A stretch of 64,000 nt of DNA from an uncultured Elusimicrobia bacterium (GCA_945913025.1 CAMECJ010000003.1:1-64000); one strand, 5' to 3'. Counted from the stretch's first letter, positions 18,147-29,024 are shown. Made by a program: numbers and translations. Notes: generated by a model not told the origin, from the letters alone.

Positions 18147-18735
18147 CCTTTTCGTCTTTTTGGGCAGCGCGCATAAAATGCACTAACGTATCGCCGTATT
18201 TTTCCACGCGGTAGACTTCCAGCGAATCGGGAACAGCAAACGCTTCCGTCTTGTGGTTTTGCAAGACGATAATCCCGTTGGGAGAAAGCAAGCGCGAGTC
18301 AGCCACGTTTTTTAACGCAGGCTCCGAAAACGAGAGCATTTTGTTGTTAATATCGCGGTAGGGCGGGCCCATAAAAATAATGTCATAGCCTTCGTTATCG
18401 CTGTAGGGCATCAGCCAGTCGAGCGGCTTTAATACATCGCCGCGCAGCACCTTGGCGCGGTCCGCAAATCCCAGGTGCTCCAGGTTGCGGTGAATGTTTT
18501 TAATACACGCGGGTTCACGGTCCACCATCACGGTTTTAAGCGCCCCGCGCGACAGCGCCTCCAAAGACACGTTCCCCGTTCCGGCGAACAAATCCAGCAT
18601 CATCGCGCCCGTAATGCGCGGGCGCAAAATATCAAACAGCGATTGTTTGATACGGTCCGAAATCGGCTTTACCGGCAGATTTTTAGACACGGAAAAAATT
18701 CTCCGCCCGCGGGCGGTTCCGGCGATAATACGCAT
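18130..18735 (-). CDS. rsmD: 16S rRNA (guanine966-N2)-methyltransferase RsmD
   Basis: MRIIAGTARGRRI, PISDRIKQSLFDILRP, LDLFAGTGNVSLEALSRGA, FMGPPY. Confidence 0.94.
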   Translation of the reverse strand: MRIIAGTARGRRIFSVSKNLPVKPISDRIKQSLFDILRPRITGAMMLDLFAGTGNVSLEALSRGALKTVMVDREPACIKNIHRNLEHLGFADRAKVLRGDVLKPLDWLMPYSDNEGYDIIFMGPPYRDINNKMLSFSEPALKNVADSRLLSPNGIIVLQNHKTEAFAVPDSLEVYRVEKYGDTLVHFMRAAQKDEKDASHV

Positions 18736-18747
18736 AAGAATCCTTTA

Positions 18748-19395
18748 TTACAGTTGCGCGATGCCTTCTTTAATGGCATAGCGCACCAGTTCGGCCTGTT
18801 TATGGATGCCGAGCTTTTTCATAATGTTGTTACGGTGCACGTGAATGGTGTTAAGCGACAAGTTAAATGTTTTGGCGATTTGCTTGCTGCTGTACCCTTC
18901 AGCGATAAGCTGCAACACTTCTTTTTCTTTAGGCGTAAGGCCCGTGGCGTCGCGCTTGCGCGAAGCGGTTTTGCCCAAAAAGCCCTGCACGATATATTTG
19001 GAAACTTTGCTGCACAGATAAAAGCGGCCGGCGGCCACTTCTTCCACCGCATCCACAATTTCATCGGCGGCGGAGACTTTTACAATATACCCTTTTGCCC
19101 CCGCTTTGAGCGATTTTTCCACCGATACGCGGTCGTCATACATGCTAAGCATAACGACTTTGGTATCCGGATTGTTCTTTACCATCCGCTCCACGGCTTC
19201 AATCCCGTTGAGCACCGGCATAGAAACGTCCACTACATATACGTCGGCGGAATTGTTTTGGGCATATTCCACCAGATCTTTTCCGTTGGAAACTTCGGCT
19301 ACGATTTCCAAATTTTTGCCCAAGGTTTCCAGTACGGCACGGACACCGTTTCGCACAATCGCGTGATCGTCCGCCAATACTATTTTTCTTTTCAT
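18748..19395 (-). CDS. LuxR/NarL-family response regulator
   Basis: KIVLADDHAIVRNGVRAVLE, VVDVSMPVLNGIEAVE, LTPKEKEVLQLIAEGYSSKQIAKTFNLSLNTIHVHRNNIMKKLGI. Confidence 0.95.
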   Translation of the reverse strand: MKRKIVLADDHAIVRNGVRAVLETLGKNLEIVAEVSNGKDLVEYAQNNSADVYVVDVSMPVLNGIEAVERMVKNNPDTKVVMLSMYDDRVSVEKSLKAGAKGYIVKVSAADEIVDAVEEVAAGRFYLCSKVSKYIVQGFLGKTASRKRDATGLTPKEKEVLQLIAEGYSSKQIAKTFNLSLNTIHVHRNNIMKKLGIHKQAELVRYAIKEGIAQL

Positions 19396-20516
19396 GATTC
19401 TTTTCCCCCATAAACCACGCTCGGACAACGCACCGAAATACGGGTGCCTTTGCCCTGCGCACTTTTAATAGTAATCGTTCCGCCCAAAAGTTTCACGCTG
19501 TCCTTCATAGCCAAAAGCCCCACGTGACGAAGGGAACGCTGTTTGGAAGGTTGGAAACCGACGCCGTCATCTTCTACCACCAAACGCACTTCCCCGTCGT
19601 TGCGCTCCAACAGCACATAAATGTGCTTCGCATTTGCGTGCTTCACGATGTTATTAAGCGCTTCTTGTACAATGCGGTACAACATAATTTTTACGCTGTC
19701 AGACACGCCGCCGTCCCCCGTAATGGGTTTATAGTCAAACGTGTACGGAATATGGACTAACGCACTAACATTTTCCAGCATATCGCGCACCGCACCGCCC
19801 AATGCGCCGTCATTTTCCAAACTTGGCGGACGCAGCGAAACCACAATATTTTTTACGCGTTCCACGCTTTCTTTAATTTGGCCGTCCAATTTGGAAATAT
19901 CTAAAAGAGCCTGTTTCTGGTCCCCCTTTTTTACGCTGGCCTTAACAATACCCAAGAGGGCGGTAAGAATTACTGCCATAGAGCCGATTTCATCGTGCAG
20001 CGCTTTGGCAATGGCCTTTTTTTCCGTTTCGCGCGCTGCCAGTAAAATTTGCGAAAAAGTACGCGGGGAGGACCAATCCTTCAGCAGTTGTCCGCCCACA
20101 GCCCCCCAGTCTGAAATATCCCGCACCAAAGCAAGAACGCGCTTGATACTGCCTTTCGCCCCCAACGGCACAAAGGTTGTTTGATAATAATAGCGGGTTC
20201 CGTCTTTTTCGGTACTCCACTCGTAATGATATACCCCCTCTTTGATCGCCGCCTGCAACGCCTGCACGTGCAACTCGCGCCCTTCTTCTAAATCTTTTTT
20301 CTGCAAATGGCCGGAGATATTGATAAGCGTAAACACCTTAAGCGTTTTTGGGTTTACCAGCGCCACCACGTCATACCCCTCTACACCGTGTTTATTAAGA
20401 TGTTCCAAACCGGTAACCTTTGGGCAGGAAGCGCCGTCTAAATATAGAGAATCCCCCGTTGCTTTACAATCGCCGCCGGCGCAATACGCTTCATTCTGTT
20501 TCTGTTTTTTTATCAT
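19392..20516 (-). CDS. Soluble NarL-partner (HisKA_3-type) sensor histidine kinase with N-terminal Cys cluster and PAS-like region
   Basis: ALHDEIGSMAVILTALLG, YRIVQEALNNIVKHANAKHI, VEDDGVGF; N-term YCAGGDC...C; overlaps response regulator. Confidence 0.92.
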   Translation of the reverse strand: MIKKQKQNEAYCAGGDCKATGDSLYLDGASCPKVTGLEHLNKHGVEGYDVVALVNPKTLKVFTLINISGHLQKKDLEEGRELHVQALQAAIKEGVYHYEWSTEKDGTRYYYQTTFVPLGAKGSIKRVLALVRDISDWGAVGGQLLKDWSSPRTFSQILLAARETEKKAIAKALHDEIGSMAVILTALLGIVKASVKKGDQKQALLDISKLDGQIKESVERVKNIVVSLRPPSLENDGALGGAVRDMLENVSALVHIPYTFDYKPITGDGGVSDSVKIMLYRIVQEALNNIVKHANAKHIYVLLERNDGEVRLVVEDDGVGFQPSKQRSLRHVGLLAMKDSVKLLGGTITIKSAQGKGTRISVRCPSVVYGGKES

Positions 20517-20639
20517 AACAAAATCCTTGTTACTCTATTTTATTATTTTACTATAGTTTATATTTATTTTACTATTGCAAAAGGGTAAGAAAACGCTCTT
20601 GCCGTTGCAGTTACGGTATTTTTGATATAATTTTAAAAT

Positions 20640-22769
20640 ATGGTCCGTAAATTTAAAAAAATCGTAACCTCCAAACCTTTTATCTTCTCCGCGTTGGCGG
20701 GGCTGTTCGTGCTAATTCTTTTGTGCGCCGTATTTATGCGCTACATTTTTTCCGGTCTGCCGCCCGTGTACGAGATGGAAGAATACACGCCGTCCCTGAC
20801 TACCAAAGTATTTGACCGCAACAATACCCTTATTCATGAATTTTCCATCGAAAAACGCAGTATGGTGCCGCTCGAAGATATCCCAGTCGATTTGCAAAAC
20901 GCCGTAGTGGCTATGGAGGACCGAGATTTTTTCAAACACGCAGGCTTCTCTATTCGCGGTATTCTCCGCGCTCTCTTGTACGACCTAATCAGCGGACGCG
21001 CCAAACAGGGGGCTTCCACACTTACCCAACAGCTTTCACGCGGTGTATTTTTGACACAAGAGAAAAAACTCATCCGCAAAATCCGCGAAATTATCTTGGC
21101 TATTCAAATTGAACACCAATTCAGCAAAACCGAAATTTTGCAGCTTTATTTAAACGAAATTTACCTGGGCAGCGGCGCATACGGCGTAAAATCGGCCGCT
21201 AAAAAATACTTTGACAAAGAACTTTCCGAAATAACCACCGGCGAAGCCGCTCTCATTGTGGGGCTCATTCCGGCCCCGGGCCGTTATAACCCGTTTGCCA
21301 ACCCGCAACTGGCACGCCAGCGGCGCAACTTGGTGCTTGACGTAATGTACCAGCAAAATTATATTTCTAAAGAAGAACTGGAAAAAGCTAAGGCCGAACC
21401 GCTGCCCGAAAAACAACCTGTGCCCGAAGAAAAACCCGGCCAATACTTTATTGAACACATCCGCCGCATTTTAGAACCCAAGTATGGAATGGACGTACTG
21501 TGGAAAGCGGGCCTGAATATTTATACGACAATCGACATCGAACAACAAGCCTTGGCCGAAAAAGTGATGAACCAAAAACTGCAGGAATACGACGAACAAG
21601 TCGCCAAAGGGTTAGGCATTGAAATCGATCCCAACGATTCCGAAGCGGAAACCGCCGCGCCCGACAATCAAGAAACGGATCAAGCCCCCAAAGAGGACTA
21701 TCCCCGCCTGCAGGGAGCGTTTATGGTGCGCGACGTAAAAACCGGAGCCGTGCGCGTAATGGTGGGCGGACGCGGTTTTGACCAAAGCAAATTCAACCGC
21801 GCCACGCAGGCCAAACGCCAACCCGGTTCCTCATTTAAACCGTATGTGTGGATGGCTGCTCTTCAAAAGGGCTACACGCCGGCCACGCTTGTTAAAGATT
21901 TGCCCACAATGTTTTATTATGACGGACGCAACTGGCGGACATTTAACGAAAATTCCGACTTGTATTCGCTGGATTTGGCCAAACAAAATTTTATCGCCTC
22001 CAAAGATTTCAATGTATGGGTTCCGCAAAACTATGGCGGACGAAACGAAGGGTGGATTACACTTAGAAAAGCGCTTGAAAAATCAAAAAATCTGGTAGCC
22101 GTCAATTTGATTGACGCGGTAGGTATACCCCAAGTGGTGCGCGTTGCGCGCAAGGCGGGGATTACGGCCGCCCTGCCGCGCGTGCCGGCACTGGCGCTGG
22201 GCGTAAGCGTAGTGCAAATGGACGAACATCTGGCCGCTTTATCCACCTTTGCCAACGGCGGAATCCATACCGATAATTATTACATTGAACGCGTAGAAGA
22301 TGCCAACGGACGCATTTTGGAACAACATATTCCGTTGGAATCAGCTGAGTTTTCCCCCCAACATTCCTATTTATTGATTAATATGATGAAGGGCGTTACC
22401 CAGCGCGGAAGCGGCGCTTACGTCGCACGTTTAGGGCGTAACATCGCGGGCAAAACGGGCACCACCCAAAGCCACCGCGATATGTGGTTCGTCGGAATGA
22501 CGCCGCGCACCGCGGCCGCCGCCTGGATGGGTTATGACGACGACGCTTCCCACGAAAACGGGGCGCGTTTTACCGGCAGCACCACCGCCCGCTGGTGGAC
22601 GGAAATTATGCAGGAAATTTTAAAAGACGAACCAAACGATGATTTCACCGTCCCCGAAGGCATTTCGTTTGCCTATATTAATCCCGCCACCGGAAAACTG
22701 GCTATGCCGATGGAACGGAACAAATTTTTGGAAGCGTTTATTACCGGAACGGAACCCCAAAGCTTTTAA
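20640..22769 (+). CDS. Penicillin-binding protein 1A-like bifunctional transglycosylase/transpeptidase
   Basis: VAMEDRDFFKHAGFSIRGILRA, GASTLTQQLSRG, QPGSSFKPYVWMAAL, GKTGTTQSHRDMWFVG. Confidence 0.96.
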   Translation: MVRKFKKIVTSKPFIFSALAGLFVLILLCAVFMRYIFSGLPPVYEMEEYTPSLTTKVFDRNNTLIHEFSIEKRSMVPLEDIPVDLQNAVVAMEDRDFFKHAGFSIRGILRALLYDLISGRAKQGASTLTQQLSRGVFLTQEKKLIRKIREIILAIQIEHQFSKTEILQLYLNEIYLGSGAYGVKSAAKKYFDKELSEITTGEAALIVGLIPAPGRYNPFANPQLARQRRNLVLDVMYQQNYISKEELEKAKAEPLPEKQPVPEEKPGQYFIEHIRRILEPKYGMDVLWKAGLNIYTTIDIEQQALAEKVMNQKLQEYDEQVAKGLGIEIDPNDSEAETAAPDNQETDQAPKEDYPRLQGAFMVRDVKTGAVRVMVGGRGFDQSKFNRATQAKRQPGSSFKPYVWMAALQKGYTPATLVKDLPTMFYYDGRNWRTFNENSDLYSLDLAKQNFIASKDFNVWVPQNYGGRNEGWITLRKALEKSKNLVAVNLIDAVGIPQVVRVARKAGITAALPRVPALALGVSVVQMDEHLAALSTFANGGIHTDNYYIERVEDANGRILEQHIPLESAEFSPQHSYLLINMMKGVTQRGSGAYVARLGRNIAGKTGTTQSHRDMWFVGMTPRTAAAAWMGYDDDASHENGARFTGSTTARWWTEIMQEILKDEPNDDFTVPEGISFAYINPATGKLAMPMERNKFLEAFITGTEPQSF

Positions 22770-22802
22770 CGCGCTTCCGTCCGAAAAACGTCAGCCGCAC
22801 CT

Positions 22803-25800
22803 ATGAGCGAAAAAAAAGAAACGCCGGTGTGTTATTTCTACGGCCTGCCCAACGGCACCGCCAAGGCGTATTTTATTTGCCGGAATCACCTCAAAAAACA
22901 TCCGAAAATATTGTTTGTATCCGATAAAGATGCGGAAGATTTTACCGCAGCGGCGCAGGAATTCGCCCCGCAAAACACCTTTATTCTGTGCTTTCCGCAA
23001 GACGAAGCGGGGCGTCTGGCCGCGCTGTACCGGCTGCTACACGCGCCGGCAGGAACTCCCGTTCTTCTCTGCGCGCCTTATGACGCGCTTTGCGCGCCGC
23101 TCCCCGCGCCGCAAGAATTTTTAAACCGCACCTTTACCGTCAAACACGGCGACACGCTGCGCCGGCAAGAACTCTTGGACAAGCTGGACACTGCCGGATA
23201 TACGCGCGAGGAATACGCCGAAACAGCCGGACAGTATGCCGCCCGCGGCAGCGTGGTGGATGTTTTTTCCCCCTTGCAGGACGAACCGCTGCGCCTCTAC
23301 TTTGCGGGCAACCGCGTAGATCTCATCAGCGTGTTTGACTTGGACACCCAAAACACCAAACGGCACGCAGACGAAGCCGTTATCATTCCTCTTTCGTTTA
23401 AAAATACTCCCGCCGTTCTAACCGATTTCCTTACGGATTACGCTTTTATTTTCGACGAACCGGATAAAGGCTTTTCGCCGGACGCTTACCCTGCCGCAGC
23501 CGTTATCCGCGCCCTGCCCTGCGCCAACGCGCAGGACGGCGGACTCAAATCGAACCTGCCCTTTAACGCCAATCTGGAACTGGTGGAAAGAGAAGTCGCC
23601 AATTTACAAAAACAAGGATTTGCCGTAAACATTACCTGTTTAAACCGCGGAGAACTAGACCGTATGACGGAGCTGTCCGCTGATTATCCGCATTTTAAAA
23701 CAGCGCGTTTTTCCATTTCTCCGCTGACGGAGGGCTTTTACAGTCCGCAAGATAAAACCGCCTTCATTACCACCAACGAAATTTTGAACAGACGGTTTAA
23801 TGCGGCCAAAGTCGTTAAAAATTTTGACGTAGAAGGTGCTAAGCGCGTACGGTTTAAAGAACTGCAGGCAGGCGATTACGTCGTCCACCAAGAACACGGC
23901 ATAGGCCGTTACTTGGGTCTTCAGGTGCTGGATCCCGATGATAATCCCACCGATTGTTTAATCATTGAATACCGCCGCGGCAGCCGTTTATACGTTCCGA
24001 TGTACGATTTCAAAAAAGTGCAAAAATACATCGGCGCAGGAGGCAGAAGGCCCGCTTTGTCCGTGTTGGGCGGAATCGCGTGGAAAGAAGTAAAAAAGCG
24101 CGTCAAAGAAGAGGCGCAAAAAACCGCCAAAGAAATTTTAAAACTTGAAGCCCTGCGCCAAGCCACCCCCGCACCCGAGGTGGCAGGCGACGCGCGAATT
24201 GAAGAAGAATTTGCCGATTCTTTCCCGTATACGCTTACCGCAGGGCAGGAACAAGCCATCCGCGAAACGCTGCACGATTTGGACCTGCCAAAACCGATGG
24301 ACCGCGTTCTTGTGGGAGATGTGGGATTTGGCAAAACAGAAGTGGCAATGCGCGCCGCGCTGCGCGTGGCGCTGTCGGGCAAGCAGGTAATGCTGCTGGT
24401 ACCCACTACCATTTTAGCCGCCCAGCATTACAAAACTTTTTCCAAACGCTTGGCAGGGTTTCCCGTCAATGTGCGGATGTTGTGCCGCTTTCAAACAGCC
24501 AAAGAACAAAAAGCCGTCGTGCAAGAACTCAAAAACGGCGTATGCGACGTGATTATCGGCACGCACCGCCTGATGAGTAAAGACATTGTGTTTAAAGATT
24601 TGGGGCTTGTCATTATTGACGAAGAACACCGCTTCGGCGTCAAACAAAAAGAAAAAATCCGCGCCAAAAGCGCAGGCGTACATTCGTTAATGTTAAGCGC
24701 CACGCCCATTCCGCGCACCCTAAACCAATCGCTTTCCTCTCTGCGCGACATTTCGCTTATTGATACGCCGCCGCGGGGCCGCACGCCGATTAAAACCGTC
24801 GTTACTGCGTGGAATAACGAACTGGCCGCCGCGGCCATTACGCAGGAACTGGCGCGGGGCGGGCAGGTGTATTATGTATACAACAGCGTGCAAAGTATGG
24901 AATCGCGCTATCTGTTTCTCAAAAAGCTCGTTCCGCAGGCGCGGATTTGTATGGCACACGGTCAAATGGACGAAAAAGAACTGGAGCAAACACTGTGGGA
25001 CTTCAACGCAGGGAAATATGATATCCTTTTGGCGTCCACCATTATCGAGTCGGGAATCGATATTACAAACGCCAACACGCTTATCGTGGAAAACGCCCAC
25101 AATTTCGGGCTTGCACAACTCTATCAGCTGCGCGGACGGATCGGACGCGGAGACCAAAAGGCGTTTTGTTATTTATTTCATCCCGACTGGCTGTTCAAAA
25201 AATCCGAACAAACCGAAGATAATTTTTCCGACTTAGCCGCCGTTTACTGGAAACCCAAAGAGGAAAAAGACCCGACCGAAGAAGCCAAACAGCGTTTGGC
25301 CGCACTGATGGAATTTGGCGACCTCGGCAGCGGGTTCCGTCTGGCGCTGCGCGATATGGAAATACGCGGCGCAGGCGAACTGTTGGGGGTCAAACAACAC
25401 GGTTACGTCAACGAAGTGGGACTTAGTTTGTATTGCGATTTAGTGTCGGCCGAAGTAAAAAAACTACGCGGGGAACGGCCGGAGCCAAACCGCCGCGCCA
25501 CCGTCAGCCTGCCGCTGGCCGCTTATATCCCGCCCGACTATCTGCCGGACGAAGCGGAACGATTAAAATACTACAAAATGCTAATGGATGCGGACGAAAC
25601 CAAAACAAAAGAAATTTTGGCAAAACTGGCCGATCTGTGCGGTCCCGTCCCGCCGGAGATTTTAAACTTAACCCGTTTGTTTGCGCTTTCCGCACGTGCG
25701 GGAAAATTGGAAATTTACCACATCGACCGTATTGAGGAAAAACTGGAGCTTTTGTTCACGCGCCGCTTCCAAATGCCGCCGCAAATGCCCGCCGAACTTT

Positions 25801-25949
25801 TTAACCGTTTTGGAGCGGAAAATTTGGAATTTATTAAATCCAAAAACGGCGACGGCCTGCATCTTACACCCCCCGCAGGGAAAGATCCCGTTGCGTTTGC
25901 AGAAGAAACACTCACTTTTTTCGAACACCTTACCGCACCGGAAAAATGA
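22803..25949 (+). CDS. mfd: Transcription-repair coupling factor Mfd
   Basis: GDYVVHQEHGIGRYLGL, LVGDVGFGKTEVAMRAALR, IIDEEHRFGVKQKEKI, LSATPIPRTLNQSL, QLRGRIGRG. Confidence 0.97.
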   Translation: MSEKKETPVCYFYGLPNGTAKAYFICRNHLKKHPKILFVSDKDAEDFTAAAQEFAPQNTFILCFPQDEAGRLAALYRLLHAPAGTPVLLCAPYDALCAPLPAPQEFLNRTFTVKHGDTLRRQELLDKLDTAGYTREEYAETAGQYAARGSVVDVFSPLQDEPLRLYFAGNRVDLISVFDLDTQNTKRHADEAVIIPLSFKNTPAVLTDFLTDYAFIFDEPDKGFSPDAYPAAAVIRALPCANAQDGGLKSNLPFNANLELVEREVANLQKQGFAVNITCLNRGELDRMTELSADYPHFKTARFSISPLTEGFYSPQDKTAFITTNEILNRRFNAAKVVKNFDVEGAKRVRFKELQAGDYVVHQEHGIGRYLGLQVLDPDDNPTDCLIIEYRRGSRLYVPMYDFKKVQKYIGAGGRRPALSVLGGIAWKEVKKRVKEEAQKTAKEILKLEALRQATPAPEVAGDARIEEEFADSFPYTLTAGQEQAIRETLHDLDLPKPMDRVLVGDVGFGKTEVAMRAALRVALSGKQVMLLVPTTILAAQHYKTFSKRLAGFPVNVRMLCRFQTAKEQKAVVQELKNGVCDVIIGTHRLMSKDIVFKDLGLVIIDEEHRFGVKQKEKIRAKSAGVHSLMLSATPIPRTLNQSLSSLRDISLIDTPPRGRTPIKTVVTAWNNELAAAAITQELARGGQVYYVYNSVQSMESRYLFLKKLVPQARICMAHGQMDEKELEQTLWDFNAGKYDILLASTIIESGIDITNANTLIVENAHNFGLAQLYQLRGRIGRGDQKAFCYLFHPDWLFKKSEQTEDNFSDLAAVYWKPKEEKDPTEEAKQRLAALMEFGDLGSGFRLALRDMEIRGAGELLGVKQHGYVNEVGLSLYCDLVSAEVKKLRGERPEPNRRATVSLPLAAYIPPDYLPDEAERLKYYKMLMDADETKTKEILAKLADLCGPVPPEILNLTRLFALSARAGKLEIYHIDRIEEKLELLFTRRFQMPPQMPAELFNRFGAENLEFIKSKNGDGLHLTPPAGKDPVAFAEETLTFFEHLTAPEK

Positions 25950-25961
25950 TATAGTATATAT

Positions 25962-26792
25962 ATGAAAAAGGGTTTTATTTTCTGCTTACTCGTTTTGGCC
26001 GTGTGCGGATGCCAAAAGCAAGCCGCCGAACCAACCGCCGCGCCCGAAGTGGTCGTGCGCGTGGGAGATAATACCGTCACGCAAAACGATGTAGATGCGC
26101 GGATGCGGCTGCTGTCCGAAGAGGACCGCAAGTTCGCCCAAACCCCGATCGGGCGGCGGAATTTGCTCAACATTATCGCGCGGGAAAAATTGATTGCGCT
26201 CGCGGCGCAGGACGACAAAATAGACCAAAGCGACATCTACCTTTCGCTGCTCGAGGACAAACGCCGCCAACTGAAAGAAATCTACGACGAATACGCGGCG
26301 CAAATGCTGGAACAGCTGTGGTACGACAAATTAAAAGAAAACGGCCGGTTGGAAGTGTCGGACGATGAAATCTCCGAATACTACAAAAAATATCCGTATG
26401 AAATGACCGTGCGCCAAATTATTTTAGACAATGCCCAAACCGCTGACCAAGTGCTGCACACGCTAAAATCATCTCCTTCCCGCTGGAAGGAAATGGCCCG
26501 CCAGTACAGCGTAGCGCCGGAAATCATCCGCAGCGATAAATTTTCCTTTATGCCCGGGGAATTTATTCCCGAGCTTGAAGTTATCGCCGCGACCTCCGCA
26601 AACGGAAGCGTGCAGGGATTTATCAAAACGCCGCAAGGATTTCATATAATAATGAAGACGGGTGAAAAACGCCTCTCGCGCAAAGAAGCCGAGCCGCGCA
26701 TCCGCGCCGTTTTAGAAAATAAAAAGTTAGACGATGTGCTTGATTCGCTCCAAAATAAATACGAGGTTGTAATCTATGATAAGAATGAATAA
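25962..26792 (+). CDS. PpiC-type peptidylprolyl isomerase lipoprotein
   Basis: Lipobox MKKGFIFCLLVLAVCGC; parvulin-like VRQIILDNAQTADQVL...GFIKTPQGFHIIM. Confidence 0.85.
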   Translation: MKKGFIFCLLVLAVCGCQKQAAEPTAAPEVVVRVGDNTVTQNDVDARMRLLSEEDRKFAQTPIGRRNLLNIIAREKLIALAAQDDKIDQSDIYLSLLEDKRRQLKEIYDEYAAQMLEQLWYDKLKENGRLEVSDDEISEYYKKYPYEMTVRQIILDNAQTADQVLHTLKSSPSRWKEMARQYSVAPEIIRSDKFSFMPGEFIPELEVIAATSANGSVQGFIKTPQGFHIIMKTGEKRLSRKEAEPRIRAVLENKKLDDVLDSLQNKYEVVIYDKNE

Positions 26793-27963
26793 ATTAGTAA
26801 TAACCATTTTACTGGCCGCCGCGGGCGTTTGCGCCTACGCCGCCAAGATTGACTCTTCTGTCGCCACCGTCAACGGCCGCCCCGTGCTGGCCTCCGAGTA
26901 TGACAATTATCTCCAAGGCGTCGTGGAACAATACCAGGCCGCCGCGCCGGAATTTTTGCAGCAGCCTTACGCCAAAGATATATTGGGAAGAGAAGTGCTT
27001 AAAGAGTTAATCTCCAAAGAACTGCTCTACCAAGCCGCCGAAGAAGAAAAAGTGCAGGTAAAAGATTCCGAAACCGATGCCGGCGTCAATGAAATCAAAA
27101 CGCGTTTTATTATTGATGAAGTAACCGGAAAAGAGGATCCCAAAGGCGCAGACAAACGCTTTAACGAAGCACTTAAAAAACAAGGGATGACGCTGAAACG
27201 CTTTAAAGAAAAAATCAAAAAAGACGTAGCCGTACGCAAACTGATGGAAACAAAATTGAAAGAAACCGTCACGCCCGTAGAAGAGGCGGACGCCAAAGCC
27301 CTCTACGCCAATGTGGAAGCGGTAATGAAAAACAACACCAAAAAAATCAAAGCGCTTGAAAAAGAAGATCCGATGAAACTCAAAGAAGCGCAGCTGATTG
27401 CCGCCAAACTCCACCAGCTGACGGCGGAACAAGTCCGTATCGGGCACATCTTTTTGGCCGCCCCCAAAGATATGAAACCCGAAGACGCCAAGAAGAAAGA
27501 AGACCTCGCCAACCAAATTAAAAAAGAGATCGATAACGGGCTTGACTTTTCCGCCGCCGTTAAAAAATACACCGAGGACACAAACGCCCTCGCGTCCGGC
27601 GGGGATATGATTTTAATTAAAGGCGTCGCCCCGAAAGAAATCGACGCGCAGGCGTTTACGCTCGCCGTCGGTAAAGTAAGCAAACCCATCAAGAGCGAAC
27701 TAGGCTACCACATCATTAAAATTAAAGAAAAACGGGCCGAAAAATCTATATCCTACGATGACATCTCCCGCGATTTGGCCCAATATCTTGCCCAACAGCG
27801 CGTACAGCTGGCTATGGCCCAGTACATTGAACAGCTGTACAATAAGGCCGATGTAAAAATTACAAAGACCTTTGAGTCCGACAAGCTGCTTGAAGAACAG
27901 GCCGCCGCCAAAGCGGATGCCGAAAAAACGGAACCGGACGCCGCGGACAAGACGAAAAAATAA
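26776..27963 (+). CDS. SurA/PpiC-type peptidylprolyl isomerase (secreted)
   Basis: Signal peptide; VRIGHIFLAAP ... GGDMILIKGVAPKEIDAQAFTLAVGKVSKPIKSELGYHIIKI. Confidence 0.9.
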   Translation: MIRMNKLVITILLAAAGVCAYAAKIDSSVATVNGRPVLASEYDNYLQGVVEQYQAAAPEFLQQPYAKDILGREVLKELISKELLYQAAEEEKVQVKDSETDAGVNEIKTRFIIDEVTGKEDPKGADKRFNEALKKQGMTLKRFKEKIKKDVAVRKLMETKLKETVTPVEEADAKALYANVEAVMKNNTKKIKALEKEDPMKLKEAQLIAAKLHQLTAEQVRIGHIFLAAPKDMKPEDAKKKEDLANQIKKEIDNGLDFSAAVKKYTEDTNALASGGDMILIKGVAPKEIDAQAFTLAVGKVSKPIKSELGYHIIKIKEKRAEKSISYDDISRDLAQYLAQQRVQLAMAQYIEQLYNKADVKITKTFESDKLLEEQAAAKADAEKTEPDAADKTKK

Positions 27964-28044
27964 AAGGATAAAACGAGGTTTGTTCATTAGCAAGGCTGAA
28001 AAAGCCAAGATCCCGTTTTTCCTTTTTCGCATAACGGACGAATT

Positions 28045-28977
28045 ATGAAACCCCTCGTATTTATATCAACCGGCGATCCCTTGGGGATCGGACCGGAAGT
28101 GACTGTTAAAGCGCTGAAAAACCCCCTCGTCCAACAAGCGTGCCAACCGGTCCTTTTGGGGGAGCCGTGTTCCCTGGTGCGTGCCGGATTTAGCGACCGA
28201 TTGGGCAGACTTATCAGCATGGACGCGTGTGAGTGTTTGCAAGACGCCGCCCCTGGCCCTACGCCGGTGGGAGGGTTGATTTCTTTCAAAGCGTTTGAAC
28301 TGGCTTGCCGGCTGGCAAGCAAAACCGGCTGTTCGCTGGTTACCGCACCCATCTCCAAACAGAGTTGGGCACTAGCCGACATTCCCTATACCGGACATAC
28401 CGAGTTTCTGCGCGAAAAAGCCGGCAAAAATGCCCTGATGATGTTTGTCAGCGGACGGCTGCGCTGTGCGCTTGTTACGGAACATTTTGCCCTTAAAGAG
28501 GTATCCTCTTTGCTCACCAAACCCCGCGTTTTGCACGCGGCAAGAGAATTTATCGGCGCGCTTGAAAAACTAAATATTCAAAATCCGCAGATTGCGGTCT
28601 GCGCGCTCAATCCGCACGCGGGCGATAATGGGAAATTCGGCTCGGAAGAACAGAATTGTTTGGCGCCCGTCGTAAAAATGTTAAACCGGAAAAAGGTTTG
28701 TGCGCACGGCCCGTTGCCGGCCGACAGCCTGTGGCTGGCCCATGCGCGCGGGCGGTATGACGGCGTGCTCTGTATGTACCACGACCAGGCTCTTATGCCG
28801 CTTAAAATTGCCGCCAAAGAGCCTATCGTGCACATAACGGCAGGGCTGAAATTTACGCGGACATCTCCCGCACACGGAACGGCATTTGATATTGCAGGCA
28901 AAAACCAGGCGGACGAATCAAGTATGATTTCGGCGATTCTATTTGCCGCAGAGCGCAGCAAACAGCAGCAGATATGA
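28045..28977 (+). CDS. pdxA: 4-hydroxythreonine-4-phosphate dehydrogenase PdxA
   Basis: STGDPLGIGPEVTVKAL, GHTEFLREKAG, ALNPHAGDNGKFGSEE, YHDQALMPLKI, TSPAHGTAFDIAG. Confidence 0.96.
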   Translation: MKPLVFISTGDPLGIGPEVTVKALKNPLVQQACQPVLLGEPCSLVRAGFSDRLGRLISMDACECLQDAAPGPTPVGGLISFKAFELACRLASKTGCSLVTAPISKQSWALADIPYTGHTEFLREKAGKNALMMFVSGRLRCALVTEHFALKEVSSLLTKPRVLHAAREFIGALEKLNIQNPQIAVCALNPHAGDNGKFGSEEQNCLAPVVKMLNRKKVCAHGPLPADSLWLAHARGRYDGVLCMYHDQALMPLKIAAKEPIVHITAGLKFTRTSPAHGTAFDIAGKNQADESSMISAILFAAERSKQQQI

Positions 28978-28990
28978 AGTAAAATTCACC

Positions 28991-29024
28991 AAAATCCCCA
29001 GCATACAACTGGGGATTTTTAAAA
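28991..29024. terminator. Bidirectional terminator between pdxA and pilin gene
   Basis: AAAATCCCCAG...CTGGGGATTTTT. Confidence 0.7.

Noticed and set aside
18475-19413. 312-aa plus-strand ORF
   Set aside because: Antisense to rsmD and the response regulator, both with clear family motifs; composition looks like a shadow ORF.
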